In this document: piece after piece, positions 16,895 through 25,298 of the stretch
Position numbering within the stretch: the first letter of the stretch is position 1
Layout of the letters: every line of letters starts with the position of its first letter
Assembly (NCBI RefSeq): GCF_001902145.1
Contig: NZ_MRST01000019.1
Span: 62,001-126,000 of the forward strand
Source of the DNA: Pseudomonas fluorescens
Lineage (GTDB): Bacteria; Pseudomonadota; Gammaproteobacteria; Pseudomonadales; Pseudomonadaceae
Direction: 5' to 3'
Length of the DNA: 64,000 bases
Notes under the pieces: model-generated
Databases searched by the model: none
What the model saw: only the letters and a program-made list of their open reading frames with translations
What the model was told of the DNA's origin: nothing
Program-made: the position numbers and the translations under genes

Positions 16895-19336
16895 ATGGCC
16901 TCGCCAGCCCTCTTACATTTTCTTCCCCGGTTCGGCGTTGCCGCGGCAGTGGTCAGTGCCTTGGGCCTGGCCGGTTGCCAGCTTCAGAACACCCAGGACA
17001 CCCTGCCGCCCGTTGCTGGCGTGCAGCCAATCAAGGGCCTGGCACAGAATGTGTCGGTGCGCCGCAATGCCCAAGGCATGCCGCTGATCGAAAGCAACAC
17101 CTTCCACGACGCACTGTTCAGCCTCGGTTACGTGCATGCCAGCGACCGCATCACCCAGATGGTCACCCTGCGCCTGCTGGCCCAGGGCCGTCTGGCGGAA
17201 ATGTCGGGGCCGCAAGTGCTGGACGTCGACCGTTTTATGCGGGCGGTCAACCTCAAGAAAAGCGCTGGCGAGTTGTATAACGCCTCATCGCCGCGCCTCA
17301 AACGCTTCTTTGAAGTGTATGCCCGAGGCGTCAACGCCTACCTGTTCCGCTACCGCGACAAGTTGCCGACGGACCTGGCCCAGAGCGGCTACAAGCCCGA
17401 GTACTGGAAGCCGGAAGATTCGGCGCTGCTGTTCTGCCTGCTCAATTTCAGCCAGTCGAGCAATCTGCAGGAAGAGCTTTCGTCCCTGGTGCTGGCGCAG
17501 AAGGTCGGCGTCGACAAGCTGGCCTGGCTCACCCCAAGCGCACCGGACGAACCCGTCCCGCTGGCCGAAGCCGACAAGCTCAAAGGCGTCAACCTGAACC
17601 AGATCACCGGCCTCGCCGGGCTGGAGACGGTGGGCCAGCAATTGCGCGGCCTCAATGCCCTGGGCGTCACCACCTCAAGCAATTGGGCCATCGGCCCGCA
17701 ACGCAGCCGCAGCGGCAAAAGCCTGTTGGCCAACGATATCGCCGCCCAGCCACAAGTACCGTCGCCGTGGAACTACGTGCAGATTCGTGCACCCAAATAC
17801 CAGGCCGTCGGTGCTTCGATTGCCGGCCTGCCGACCCTGCTGGCGGGTTTCAACGGCAAAGTGGCGTGGAGCATGAGCGCGGTCAAGGGCGACACCCAGG
17901 ACCTGTTCCTGGAGAAGGTCAAACGCCAGGGCAGTGCGCTGTACTACGAGAACAACGGCAAATGGCTGCCGGCCGGCGTGCGCAACGAAACCTTCTTCAT
18001 CAAGGGCCAGCGCTCGATTCGCGAAGTCGTATACGAAACCCGCCACGGTGCCCTGCTCAACAGCAGCCAGGCGCTCACCAGCGGTCTTGGCCTGGCCTTG
18101 CAAACCGCCGACTTCAAGGACGACAAGAGCCTGGATGCGTTCTTCGACCTGTCCCGCGCACAAAACGCCGGCAAGGCCTCGGACGCCACCCGTGAGATTC
18201 GCGCCATCGCCTTGAACATGATCTTCGCCGACGCCAGTAACATCGGCTGGCAGGTCACCGGCCGTTTTCCCAACCGCCGCGAAGGCGAAGGCCTGTTGCC
18301 ATCGCCGGGCTGGGACACGCGCTTTGACTGGGACGGCTACGCCGACGCGATGTTGCACCCGTACGACCAGGACCCGGCCCAGGGCTGGATCGGCACCGCC
18401 AATCAGCGCACCGCGCCGCGTGGCTACGGTATGCAACTGTCCAACGCCTGGGATGCACCGGAGCGCAGCGAGCGCCTGGCGCAACTGGCCAACGCCGGCA
18501 AGCATGACAGCCGCAGCCTGATCGCCATGCAATACGACCAGACCACCCTCTTCGCCGCCAAACTCAAGAACATGTTCCAGGCTCCCGGCATGGCCCAGCC
18601 GCTCAAGCAGGCCATCGAGGCCCTGCCGACAGCGGAACGTGCCAAGGCCCGCGAAGCACTGGAGCGCCTGATGGCCTTCGATGGTCGGCTGGCAACCACC
18701 TCGGCTGACGCGGCAATCTACGAACTGTTCCTGCAGGAAAGCGCCCGGCAGATCTTCCTGGACAAACTCGGCCCGGAAAACAGCGCCAGTTGGAAAGCCT
18801 TCGTCAGCAACGCCAGCCTGTCCTACTCGGCCATCGCCGACCACCTGCTGGGCCGTGAAGACAGCCCATTCTGGGATGACACGCGTACAGCGCAAAAAGA
18901 AGACAAACCCGCGATCCTGGCTCGCACCCTGGCCGCCGCCATCACGACTGGCGACAGCCAACTGGGCGCCGACCACAAGGCCTGGCAGTGGGGCAAGCTG
19001 CACAGCACCACCTGGAAAAATACCAGCGGCCAGGTCATCCGCGGTCCCTTTGCCAGCGGTGGCGACCACAATACCTTGAACCCGGCGCCGTATAGCTGGG
19101 GCCAGGATTTCAACGCGACCCAGGTGTCGGCGCTGCGCATGATCATAGACTTCGGCCAGGCGGAACCGATGATGGGCCAGGGTGGCATCGGCCAATCCGG
19201 CAACCCGGCCAGCCCGAACTATGCCAACGGCATCGACCCGTCGCTGAAAGCGCAGTACCTGAGCTTCCCGATGCAGCCGCAGAACTTTGAAAAGGTGTAT
19301 GGCAAGTCCAGGTTGACCCTGACGCCCGGTAAGTAA
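16895..19336 (+). CDS. quiP: Penicillin-acylase-family Ntn hydrolase, QuiP-like acyl-homoserine lactone acylase
   Basis: This is an 813-residue precursor. The signal peptide with lipobox LAGC (Cys28) suggests membrane anchoring in the periplasm. An alpha domain with [15 protein letters not shown] (residues 71-85) is followed by the autocleavage site before Ser261 ([10 protein letters not shown]). This gives the N-terminal nucleophile Ser of the beta chain. The beta chain carries [11 protein letters not shown] and [17 protein letters not shown]. The N-terminal region closely matches P. aeruginosa QuiP as I remember it; QuiP degrades long-chain acyl-homoserine lactones. At the nucleophile site the usual SN-x-W reads SSNW. 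SD CAGGAG lies upstream. A short hairpin GCCCGGT/ACCGGGC (19324-19342) spans the stop codon. Confidence 0.85.
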   Translation: MASPALLHFLPRFGVAAAVVSALGLAGCQLQNTQDTLPPVAGVQPIKGLAQNVSVRRNAQGMPLIESNTFHDALFSLGYVHASDRITQMVTLRLLAQGRLAEMSGPQVLDVDRFMRAVNLKKSAGELYNASSPRLKRFFEVYARGVNAYLFRYRDKLPTDLAQSGYKPEYWKPEDSALLFCLLNFSQSSNLQEELSSLVLAQKVGVDKLAWLTPSAPDEPVPLAEADKLKGVNLNQITGLAGLETVGQQLRGLNALGVTTSSNWAIGPQRSRSGKSLLANDIAAQPQVPSPWNYVQIRAPKYQAVGASIAGLPTLLAGFNGKVAWSMSAVKGDTQDLFLEKVKRQGSALYYENNGKWLPAGVRNETFFIKGQRSIREVVYETRHGALLNSSQALTSGLGLALQTADFKDDKSLDAFFDLSRAQNAGKASDATREIRAIALNMIFADASNIGWQVTGRFPNRREGEGLLPSPGWDTRFDWDGYADAMLHPYDQDPAQGWIGTANQRTAPRGYGMQLSNAWDAPERSERLAQLANAGKHDSRSLIAMQYDQTTLFAAKLKNMFQAPGMAQPLKQAIEALPTAERAKAREALERLMAFDGRLATTSADAAIYELFLQESARQIFLDKLGPENSASWKAFVSNASLSYSAIADHLLGREDSPFWDDTRTAQKEDKPAILARTLAAAITTGDSQLGADHKAWQWGKLHSTTWKNTSGQVIRGPFASGGDHNTLNPAPYSWGQDFNATQVSALRMIIDFGQAEPMMGQGGIGQSGNPASPNYANGIDPSLKAQYLSFPMQPQNFEKVYGKSRLTLTPGK

Positions 19337-19409
19337 CCGGGCTTCCCTGACGAAACCTGATAACGCTGTGGGAGCTGGCTTGCCTCAATGCCAGTCAGCT
19401 AAGGGCTTT

Positions 19410-19508
19410 TTGTAGGAGCGAGCTTGCTCGCGAAGAACTCACAGGCGCCGCGCTCATTCAGCAAGCACGCGTTATCGTTGACGTTTTTCGCGAGCAAGCT
19501 CGCTCCAG
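19410..19508. repeat. REPIN, family A, right arm degenerate
   Basis: The left arm TTGTAGGAGCGAGCTTGCTC is intact. The right arm reads GAGCAAGCTCGCTCCAGTAGG, so its outer bases have decayed. The spacer is the conserved CTCACAGGCGCCGCGCTCAT ... ACGCGTTATCGTTGACG. Confidence 0.85.
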
Positions 19509-19652
19509 TAGGCGATGACCGCTTGACTGACTGGCATTGTGGCTTGCCTGCGATAGCAGCCGAGGGTAACCACGATGCGAAGCGAGCCGCTCTTGATCTT
19601 GCTCTTGATCTGAAGCGCCCCGTCAAACCACGCTGGCCGGAATTCGACAGGG

Positions 19653-19730
19653 ATTTGGGGGGTAAACCGGCAGGGATGCCGGTTTAGCCGCCCCGCGCCA
19701 TGGATGGCGCGTGGCGGCGCCCCCCCAAAT
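19653..19730. repeat. 78-nt palindromic element predicted to form a three-way junction
   Basis: The outer stem ATTTGGGGGG (19653-19662) pairs perfectly with CCCCCCAAAT (19721-19730). Inside are two independent hairpins. The first is TAAACCGGC (19663-19671) with GCCGGTTTA (19678-19686). The second has GCCGCC (19687-19692) with GGCGGC (19713-19718), enclosing GCGCCAT (19695-19701) with ATGGCGC (19704-19710). Confidence 0.85.
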
Positions 19731-19910
19731 CACTGGCGGATTTCGGGCACACCGAGCCTAAGCGAGGTGCCGAGTGGTGGGGCAAGAGCCCTTTTGGTTA
19801 CTTTTGGGGCTCTTTTCCAAAAGTGACCCGCTGTAAAAGCGGAACCCTAAGTGGCCGTTACCGCAGGAATGGATATGTACTCGGTATAACAGCGTCGCCT
19901 GCCAGGCCGC

Positions 19911-20079
19911 CTTCGCGAGCAAGCCCGCTCCCACAGTGGGATCGTTGGGGTGTCAGGTAGATATGCATCGGCTGTGGGGCCGTCATCGCAGGCAAGCCAG
20001 CTCCCACATTTAGATCGCGGGGTGTCAGGTAGATAGGTGTCGGCTTTCAGGCCGGCATTGAAGGCAAGCCACCTTTGCA
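19911..20079. repeat. Three tandem REP right arms, period about 72 bp
   Basis: The cores GCAAGCCCGCTCCCAC (about 19919), GCAAGCCAGCTCCCAC (about 19992) and the degenerate GCAAGCCACCTTTGCAC (about 20064) are all in the same orientation. The first two are followed by a shared GGGTGTCAGGTAGATA. They look like tandem duplication of one REP plus flank, each copy having drifted. Confidence 0.75.
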
Positions 20080-20153
20080 CTACCTGCATTCAGATAGAAC
20101 TTCTATACCCAGCCCCGCCTCATAAGTAACAAGCCCACCGCCCCGGCAACCCC

Positions 20154-21158
20154 ATGGACCTCGTCATCGCCCGCCCCGAAGGCCTCTACTGCCCTGCCGG
20201 TGATTTTTATATCGACCCCTGGCGCCCAGTGGATCGTGCGGTCATCACCCACGCCCACGGCGACCACGCCCGCACCGGCAATCAACACTACCTGGCCGCC
20301 GCCCCCGGCGAAGGTATCCTGCGCTGGCGCCTGGGGCAGGACATCAACCTGCAAACCCTGGCCTACGGCGAACGGTTGGTGCATCACGGGGTGACCTTGA
20401 GTTTCCATCCGGCCGGACATGTACTGGGCTCGGCCCAGGTATGCCTGGAATACCAGGGCGAGGTCTGGGTGGCGTCCGGCGACTACAAGGTCGAACCCGA
20501 TGGTACCTGCGCGCCCTTCGAACCGGTGCGTTGCCATACCTTTATCACCGAATCCACCTTCGGCCTGCCGATATACCGCTGGCAGCCCCAGGCGAAGATT
20601 TTTTCCGGGATCAATGAATGGTGGCAGGCCAATATCGCCAGCGGCAAAGCCAGCGTGTTGTTCTGCTACTCCTTCGGCAAGGCCCAACGCATCCTCCATG
20701 GGCTGGACGCCAGTATCGGCCCGATCCTCAGCCACGGCGCGGTCGAACCGTTGAACCGGGTGTACCGCGAAGCGGGCATCTACATCCCCGAGACGCTGTA
20801 TGCCGGCGACTTCAAAAAGACCGACCCACTGCTGCGCCAAGCCCTGATCATCGCCCCGCCCTCCGCTGGAGGCAGTACCTGGATGCGCCGCTTTGGCGAC
20901 TACAGCGACGCCTTCGCCAGCGGCTGGATGCGCCTGCGCGGTACCAGACGGCGGCGCGGCGTGGACCGTGGCTTCGTGCTCTCGGACCACGCCGACTGGC
21001 CGGGCCTGTTATGGGCCATCGAACAAACCGGCGCACAACGGGTGATGGTCACCCATGGTTCGGTCGGTGTGTTGGTGCGTCACCTGCGGGAAAAGGGCTT
21101 GGATGCCCAAGGCTTCAGCACCGAATACGGCGATGACGAAGAAGAGGCCACTGCATGA
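20154..21158 (+). CDS. Ligase-associated DNA exonuclease (MBL fold, beta-CASP type)
   Basis: This is a 334-residue metallo-beta-lactamase-fold nuclease of the SNM1/Artemis/CPSF-like class that accompanies bacterial ATP-dependent DNA ligases. The metal motif HAHGDHA is near residues 32-38. Other family motifs are HPAGHVLGSAQ, ESTFGLPIY, SFGKAQR and SDHADWPGL. It would trim DNA ends before ligation; this is known at family level, not shown here. It overlaps the ligase gene by ATGA, so the two are one operon. The helicase and phosphoesterase that normally follow are found only at 27354-30484. Confidence 0.9.
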   Translation: MDLVIARPEGLYCPAGDFYIDPWRPVDRAVITHAHGDHARTGNQHYLAAAPGEGILRWRLGQDINLQTLAYGERLVHHGVTLSFHPAGHVLGSAQVCLEYQGEVWVASGDYKVEPDGTCAPFEPVRCHTFITESTFGLPIYRWQPQAKIFSGINEWWQANIASGKASVLFCYSFGKAQRILHGLDASIGPILSHGAVEPLNRVYREAGIYIPETLYAGDFKKTDPLLRQALIIAPPSAGGSTWMRRFGDYSDAFASGWMRLRGTRRRRGVDRGFVLSDHADWPGLLWAIEQTGAQRVMVTHGSVGVLVRHLREKGLDAQGFSTEYGDDEEEATA

Positions 21159-22789
21159 AAGCCTTCGCCGAGCTGTACGCCAATCTCGACGCCACCACAT
21201 CCAGCAATGCCAAGCTCGCGGCCCTGCAAGCCTATTTCCTGCAGGCGCCGCCGGCCGATGCGGCCTGGACGGTGTACTTTCTCAGCGGCGGGAGGCCACG
21301 GCAACTGGTGCCGACGCGCCTGCTACGGGACATGGCCACCGAAGCGGCCGGTATCGAACCCTGGCTGTTCGAAGAGAGCTACCAGTCCGTAGGTGACCTG
21401 GCCGAGACCATCTCCCTGCTCCTGCCAGAATCCACCTATACCTCCGAAGACGGCCTGGCCGTGTGGCTGGAAGAAAAACTCCTGCCCCTGCGCGGTCTGC
21501 CACCCATGGACCTGGCAGAAAGGCTGCCAGCGCTGTGGGCGCAACTGGACCAACCGAGCCTGATGGTGTGCATCAAGTTGATCACCGGCAGCTTCCGGGT
21601 CGGGGTATCCAAACTGCTGGTGACCCGCGCCCTCGCCGCCATGGCCGATCTCGACAGCAAACGCGTGGCGCAACGGTTGGTAGGCTACACCGACCTGTCG
21701 AACCGTCCGACAGCCGAGGGCTACCTCAAGCTGATCGCCGCCGAATCATCCGACGAGCACGCGCAACGTGGCGGGCAGCCCTATCCGTTTTTTCTTGCCC
21801 ACGGGCTGGCGCAACCAGTGGAGCAATTCGACACGCTGCTCGGTTCACCCGCCGATTGGCAGGTGGAATGGAAGTTTGATGGCATTCGCGCACAACTGGT
21901 CAAGCGCGAGGGACGCCTGTGGGTCTGGTCTCGCGGTGAAGAGTTGCTGACTGAACGCTTCCCTGAACTCCATAGCCTGGTCAGTGGCCTGCCCGACGGA
22001 ACGGTGATCGATGGCGAAATCGTGGTGTGGAAAGACTCGGTACAACCCTTCGCGCTGTTGCAACAGCGCATTGGCCGCAAGACCCTGAGTAAAAAAGTCC
22101 TTGAGGATGCGCCAGTGGCGGTGCTCGCCTACGACTTGCTGGAGTATCAGGGCGACGATTGGCGCAACCACATCCAGGCCGAACGCCGCACCCAATTGGA
22201 ACAAGTGATCGCTGCGTGCAACCAACCGGTGTTATTGCCTTCGCCGTTGCTGGAAGGCAAAACCTGGGCAGCCTTGGCCGAACAGCGCGAAGCCTCTCGT
22301 AGCCTGGGCGTGGAAGGCATGATGCTAAAGGACCGCAACGGCCTCTACGGTGTAGGCCGCACCAAGGACATGGGCCTGTGGTGGAAATGGAAGGTCGACC
22401 CCTTCAGCGTCGACGCCGTGTTGATCTACGCCCAGCGCGGCCATGGCCGACGCGCCAGCCTCTACAGCGACTACACCTTCGCCGTATGGGACGGCCCACC
22501 GGGCAGCGAGCGCACACTGGTGCCGTTCGCCAAGGCGTATTCCGGGCTGACCGACGAGGAAATGCGCAAGGTCGACGCCATTGTGCGCAAAACCACAGTG
22601 GAGAAGTTCGGCCCGGTCAGCAGCGTGACGCCGAGCATGGTGTTTGAGCTGGGTTTCGAAGGGATTGCCCTGTCCAAGCGGCACAAGAGCGGGATTGCGG
22701 TGCGGTTTCCGCGGATGCTGCGCTGGCGCCAGGACAAGGCGGTGGAGGAAGCGGACAACCTGGCCACGCTCCAAGACCTGTTGGCCTGA
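21155..22789 (+). CDS. ATP-dependent DNA ligase of the Lhr-associated repair cluster
   Basis: This is a 544-residue ATP-dependent ligase (LigC/LigB-like, cisplatin-type bacterial cluster). The N-terminal DNA-binding domain covers about 200 residues (GSFRVGVSKLLVTRALA, RLVGYTDLSNRPTAEGYL). The nucleotidyl-transferase motif I, EWKFDGIRAQ, has the AMP-binding Lys at about residue 236. VIDGEIVVW is motif III, GVEGMMLKDR motif IV, and LWWKWKVDPFSVD motif V. An OB-fold follows. It is an extra ligase besides the NAD-dependent LigA and probably acts in break or gap repair with the exonuclease it overlaps. No helicase follows directly. Confidence 0.93.
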   Translation: MKAFAELYANLDATTSSNAKLAALQAYFLQAPPADAAWTVYFLSGGRPRQLVPTRLLRDMATEAAGIEPWLFEESYQSVGDLAETISLLLPESTYTSEDGLAVWLEEKLLPLRGLPPMDLAERLPALWAQLDQPSLMVCIKLITGSFRVGVSKLLVTRALAAMADLDSKRVAQRLVGYTDLSNRPTAEGYLKLIAAESSDEHAQRGGQPYPFFLAHGLAQPVEQFDTLLGSPADWQVEWKFDGIRAQLVKREGRLWVWSRGEELLTERFPELHSLVSGLPDGTVIDGEIVVWKDSVQPFALLQQRIGRKTLSKKVLEDAPVAVLAYDLLEYQGDDWRNHIQAERRTQLEQVIAACNQPVLLPSPLLEGKTWAALAEQREASRSLGVEGMMLKDRNGLYGVGRTKDMGLWWKWKVDPFSVDAVLIYAQRGHGRRASLYSDYTFAVWDGPPGSERTLVPFAKAYSGLTDEEMRKVDAIVRKTTVEKFGPVSSVTPSMVFELGFEGIALSKRHKSGIAVRFPRMLRWRQDKAVEEADNLATLQDLLA

Positions 22790-23016
22790 TATAGCCAGCT
22801 CCCACCTTTTGATAAGTGACAGTTCCAGAATGGTGCAGTGGAAATTCCATGCCCATTTTTGGGCGCCGCCTACACTTGGAACTGCCTTATCCCACCGTTT
22901 AAAAAGCCCATCCGGAACTATGGTGCAGAAATTGCTACTTGTGATGCGTCTGACACCGTTCAGTAACAGTCCTAATCGCGCCACAAGCGCTTATCTTGGT
23001 TTCCAGGGATTACATA
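22790..23016 (+). promoter_or_regulatory. Leader region of the amino-acid ABC operon with a sigma-54 promoter at 22921-22936
   Basis: TGGTGCAGAAATTGCT (22921-22936) fits the -24/-12 sigma-54 consensus TGGCACG-N4-TTGCW. GG and GC are exactly 10 bp apart, and there is one clear mismatch at the fifth base. The transcript would begin near 22947, about 70 nt before the ATG. A second TGGTGCA, an NtrC-like half-site, lies 90 bp upstream at 22831-22837. A degenerate REP arm (GCCAGCTCCCAC) lies near 22795. Confidence 0.6.
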
Positions 23017-23796
23017 ATGAAAAAAGCATTGCTGACCCTTTCTGCACTGGCTCTGTGCATGGCCGCTGGTGTAGCTACGGCCAAGGAATACAAGGAATTG
23101 CGTTTTGGTGTCGACCCTTCCTACGCACCGTTCGAATCCAAGGCCGCCGACGGCAGCCTGGTGGGCTTCGACATCGACCTGGGCAATGCGATCTGCGCGG
23201 AGCTGAAGGTCAAGTGCAAGTGGGTCGAAAGTGACTTCGACGGCATGATCCCGGGCCTGAAAGCCAATAAATTCGATGGCGTGATTTCGTCGATGACCGT
23301 GACCCCAGTACGCGAGAAGGCCATCGACTTCTCCTCCGAGCTGTTCTCGGGCCCGACTTCGCTGGTGTTCAAGAAAGGCGCTGGCTATTCGACGCCAGAA
23401 TCTCTCAAGGGCAAATCCGTAGGTTACGAGCAAGGCACCATCCAGGAAGCCTACGCCAAGGCCGTACTGGATAAAGCCGGGGTGACCACCAAGGCTTACG
23501 CCAACCAGGACCAGGTGTACGCCGACCTGACCTCCGGGCGCCTCGACGCTTCCGTGCAGGACATGCTCCAAGCCGAACTGGGCTTTCTCAAGTCGCCAGC
23601 CGGTGTTGGCTATGAAGTGAGCGCCGCTATCGACGACCCGCTGCTGCCGTCGAAAACCGCCATCGGTATCAAAAAAGGTAACACTGAACTCAAGGCGCTT
23701 TTGGATAAAGGTATCAAAGCGTTACACGATGATGGCACCTACGCCACTATCCAGAAGAAACACTTTGGCGATCTGAACCTGTACAGCGGCAAGTAA
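23017..23796 (+). CDS. Periplasmic basic amino acid-binding protein (HisJ/ArgT/AotJ type)
   Basis: This is a 259-residue solute-binding protein. The start is ATG 23017 with AGGGA upstream; a frame reaching 22996 lacks a signal peptide start. The signal peptide MKKALLTLSALALCMAAGVATA is cleaved at about residue 22. The family core is clear: LRFGVDPSYAPFESKAADGS, GFDIDLGNAICAEL and DFDGMIPGLKANKFDGVIS. The ligand class is probably arginine, lysine, ornithine or histidine, and the exact ligand cannot be read. It heads a five-gene transporter operon and is followed by a hairpin and T-run that would make the binding protein more abundant than the permeases. Confidence 0.92.
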   Translation: MKKALLTLSALALCMAAGVATAKEYKELRFGVDPSYAPFESKAADGSLVGFDIDLGNAICAELKVKCKWVESDFDGMIPGLKANKFDGVISSMTVTPVREKAIDFSSELFSGPTSLVFKKGAGYSTPESLKGKSVGYEQGTIQEAYAKAVLDKAGVTTKAYANQDQVYADLTSGRLDASVQDMLQAELGFLKSPAGVGYEVSAAIDDPLLPSKTAIGIKKGNTELKALLDKGIKALHDDGTYATIQKKHFGDLNLYSGK

Positions 23797-23804
23797 TGCC
23801 TGGG

Positions 23805-23833
23805 GCGCCCTGCTTCGGGTGGGGCGCTTTTTT
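23805..23833 (+). terminator. Intercistronic partial terminator after the binding-protein gene
   Basis: The stem GCGCCC (23805-23810) pairs with GGGCGC (23822-23827) around a TGCTTCGGGTG loop and is followed by six Ts. It lies between the binding-protein gene and the first permease gene. The likely effect is partial termination, giving excess binding protein. Confidence 0.8.
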
Positions 23834-23853
23834 ATCGCCATAGGTCCTGATTT

Positions 23854-24582
23854 ATGTTCGAAGATCTGTTGCAAACCCTCGGGCTGAGCGCATTCAGCCT
23901 GAAGGGTTTCGGCCCGCTGTTGCTGCAAGGCACCTGGATGACCATCAAGTTGTCGGTGCTGTCCCTGGCCGTCAGCGTAGTGCTGGGCCTGCTCGGCGCC
24001 AGCGCCAAACTGTCCAGCCTGGCCATTGTGCGTATCCCCGCCCAGCTCTATACCACTCTGATTCGCGGTGTGCCGGACCTGGTGCTGATGCTGTTGATTT
24101 TCTACAGCCTGCAAACCTGGCTCAGTGGCTTTACCGACTTTATGGAATGGGAATACATCGAGATCGACCCATTCAGCGCCGGGGTGATCACCCTGGGCTT
24201 TATCTACGGTGCGTATTTCACCGAAACCTTTCGCGGTGCGATCCTCGCCGTGCCCCGCGGCCAACTCGAAGCCGCCACCGCTTACGGGCTCAAGCGCGGG
24301 CAGCGGTTTCGCTACGTGACCTTCCCGCAGATGATGCGCTTTGCGCTGCCGGGCATCGGCAATAACTGGATGGTAATGCTCAAGGCCACCGCGCTGGTGT
24401 CGATCATCGGCCTGGCAGACTTGGTAAAAGCCGCCCAGGACGCTGGCAAGAGCACCTATCAACTGTTTTATTTCCTGGTGCTGGCGGCGCTGATCTACCT
24501 GTTGATCACCAGCGCCTCCAACTTTGTCTTGCGCCGACTTGAACGTCGCTACTCCGCAGGCGCCCGGGAGGCAGTGCGATGA
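23854..24582 (+). CDS. Basic amino acid ABC transporter permease (HisQ/AotQ type)
   Basis: This is a 242-residue inner-membrane protein with about five helices. The BPD-transporter EAA loop is FRGAILAVPRGQLEAATAYGLKRGQRFRYV near residues 127-156, where it docks with the ATPase. The N-terminal LQGTWMTIKLSVLSLAVSVV is typical of the HisQ branch. It overlaps the next permease gene by ATGA, so the two halves of the channel are translationally coupled. Confidence 0.9.
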   Translation: MFEDLLQTLGLSAFSLKGFGPLLLQGTWMTIKLSVLSLAVSVVLGLLGASAKLSSLAIVRIPAQLYTTLIRGVPDLVLMLLIFYSLQTWLSGFTDFMEWEYIEIDPFSAGVITLGFIYGAYFTETFRGAILAVPRGQLEAATAYGLKRGQRFRYVTFPQMMRFALPGIGNNWMVMLKATALVSIIGLADLVKAAQDAGKSTYQLFYFLVLAALIYLLITSASNFVLRRLERRYSAGAREAVR

Positions 24583-25289
24583 TCGACCTATTGCAGGAAT
24601 ACTGGCGCCCCTTTCTTTACAGCGACGGCCAGCACATCACCGGTCTGGCCATGACCTTGTGGCTGCTCAGCGCCTCACTGGTCATCGGTTTTCTGGTGTC
24701 TATTCCACTGTCCATCGCCCGCGTTTCGCGCAAGCGCCTGGTGCGCTGGCCCGTGCAGTTCTACACCTACCTGTTTCGCGGTACGCCGCTCTATATCCAA
24801 TTGCTGATTTGCTACACCGGCATCTACAGCCTTGCCGCCGTACGCGCACAACCGGTGCTGGATGCGTTCTTTCGCGACGCGATGAACTGCACCCTGCTCG
24901 CCTTCGCCCTCAACACCTGCGCCTACACCACGGAGATTTTCGCCGGGGCAATCCGCAGCATGGCCCACGGCGAAGTCGAGGCGGCCAAGGCTTACGGCCT
25001 CAGCGGCTGGAAGCTGTACGCCTACGTGATCATGCCGTCCGCGTTGCGACGCTCGTTGCCCTACTACAGCAACGAAGTGATCCTGATGCTGCACTCGACC
25101 ACCGTGGCGTTTACCGCGACGATCCCGGACATCCTCAAAGTGGCGCGGGATGCCAACTCCGCCACGTTCATGACCTTTCAGTCATTCGGCATTGCCGCAC
25201 TGATCTATCTGACGGTGACCTTTGCCCTGGTCGGCCTGTTTCGCTTGGCAGAGCGGCGTTGGCTGGCCTTCCTCGGGCCGAGCCACTAA
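24579..25289 (+). CDS. Basic amino acid ABC transporter permease (HisM/AotM type)
   Basis: This is a 236-residue inner-membrane partner of the HisQ-type permease. Typical segments are GLAMTLWLLSASLVIGFLVS, FYTYLFRGTPLYIQLLICY (residues about 64-82) and the EAA loop AIRSMAHGEVEAAKAYGLSGWKLYAY. The two permeases and two ATPase copies would form the importer. The start overlaps the preceding stop by ATGA. The deacylase gene follows after 9 bp with AAGGAGC as its SD. Confidence 0.9.
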   Translation: MIDLLQEYWRPFLYSDGQHITGLAMTLWLLSASLVIGFLVSIPLSIARVSRKRLVRWPVQFYTYLFRGTPLYIQLLICYTGIYSLAAVRAQPVLDAFFRDAMNCTLLAFALNTCAYTTEIFAGAIRSMAHGEVEAAKAYGLSGWKLYAYVIMPSALRRSLPYYSNEVILMLHSTTVAFTATIPDILKVARDANSATFMTFQSFGIAALIYLTVTFALVGLFRLAERRWLAFLGPSH

Positions 25290-25298
25290 GGAGCTTGC

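Larger units (their letters stand above)
19337..20153. repeat. Gene-free repeat block downstream of the acylase gene
   Basis: About 800 bp holds no gene I can support. In order it contains a single family B REP arm (about 19366-19385), a family A REPIN, and a long palindromic segment (19653-19730). Next is a conserved-looking stretch (19741-19890) with GAGGTGCCGAGTGGTGGGGC and AAAAGTGACCCGCTGTAAAA. Last are three REP right arms in tandem at about 72-bp intervals (19911-20079). Sequence like 19653-19890 recurs in many fluorescens-group genomes as an intergenic repeat (from memory). Small ORFs across it look like chance. Confidence 0.75.

Noticed and set aside
19700..19960. 86-aa ORF in the repeat block
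   Set aside because: It starts inside the palindromic element and runs through a dispersed-looking repeat into a REP arm. No SD is seen and the composition is Pro/Arg/Trp-rich. It is likely a false gene.
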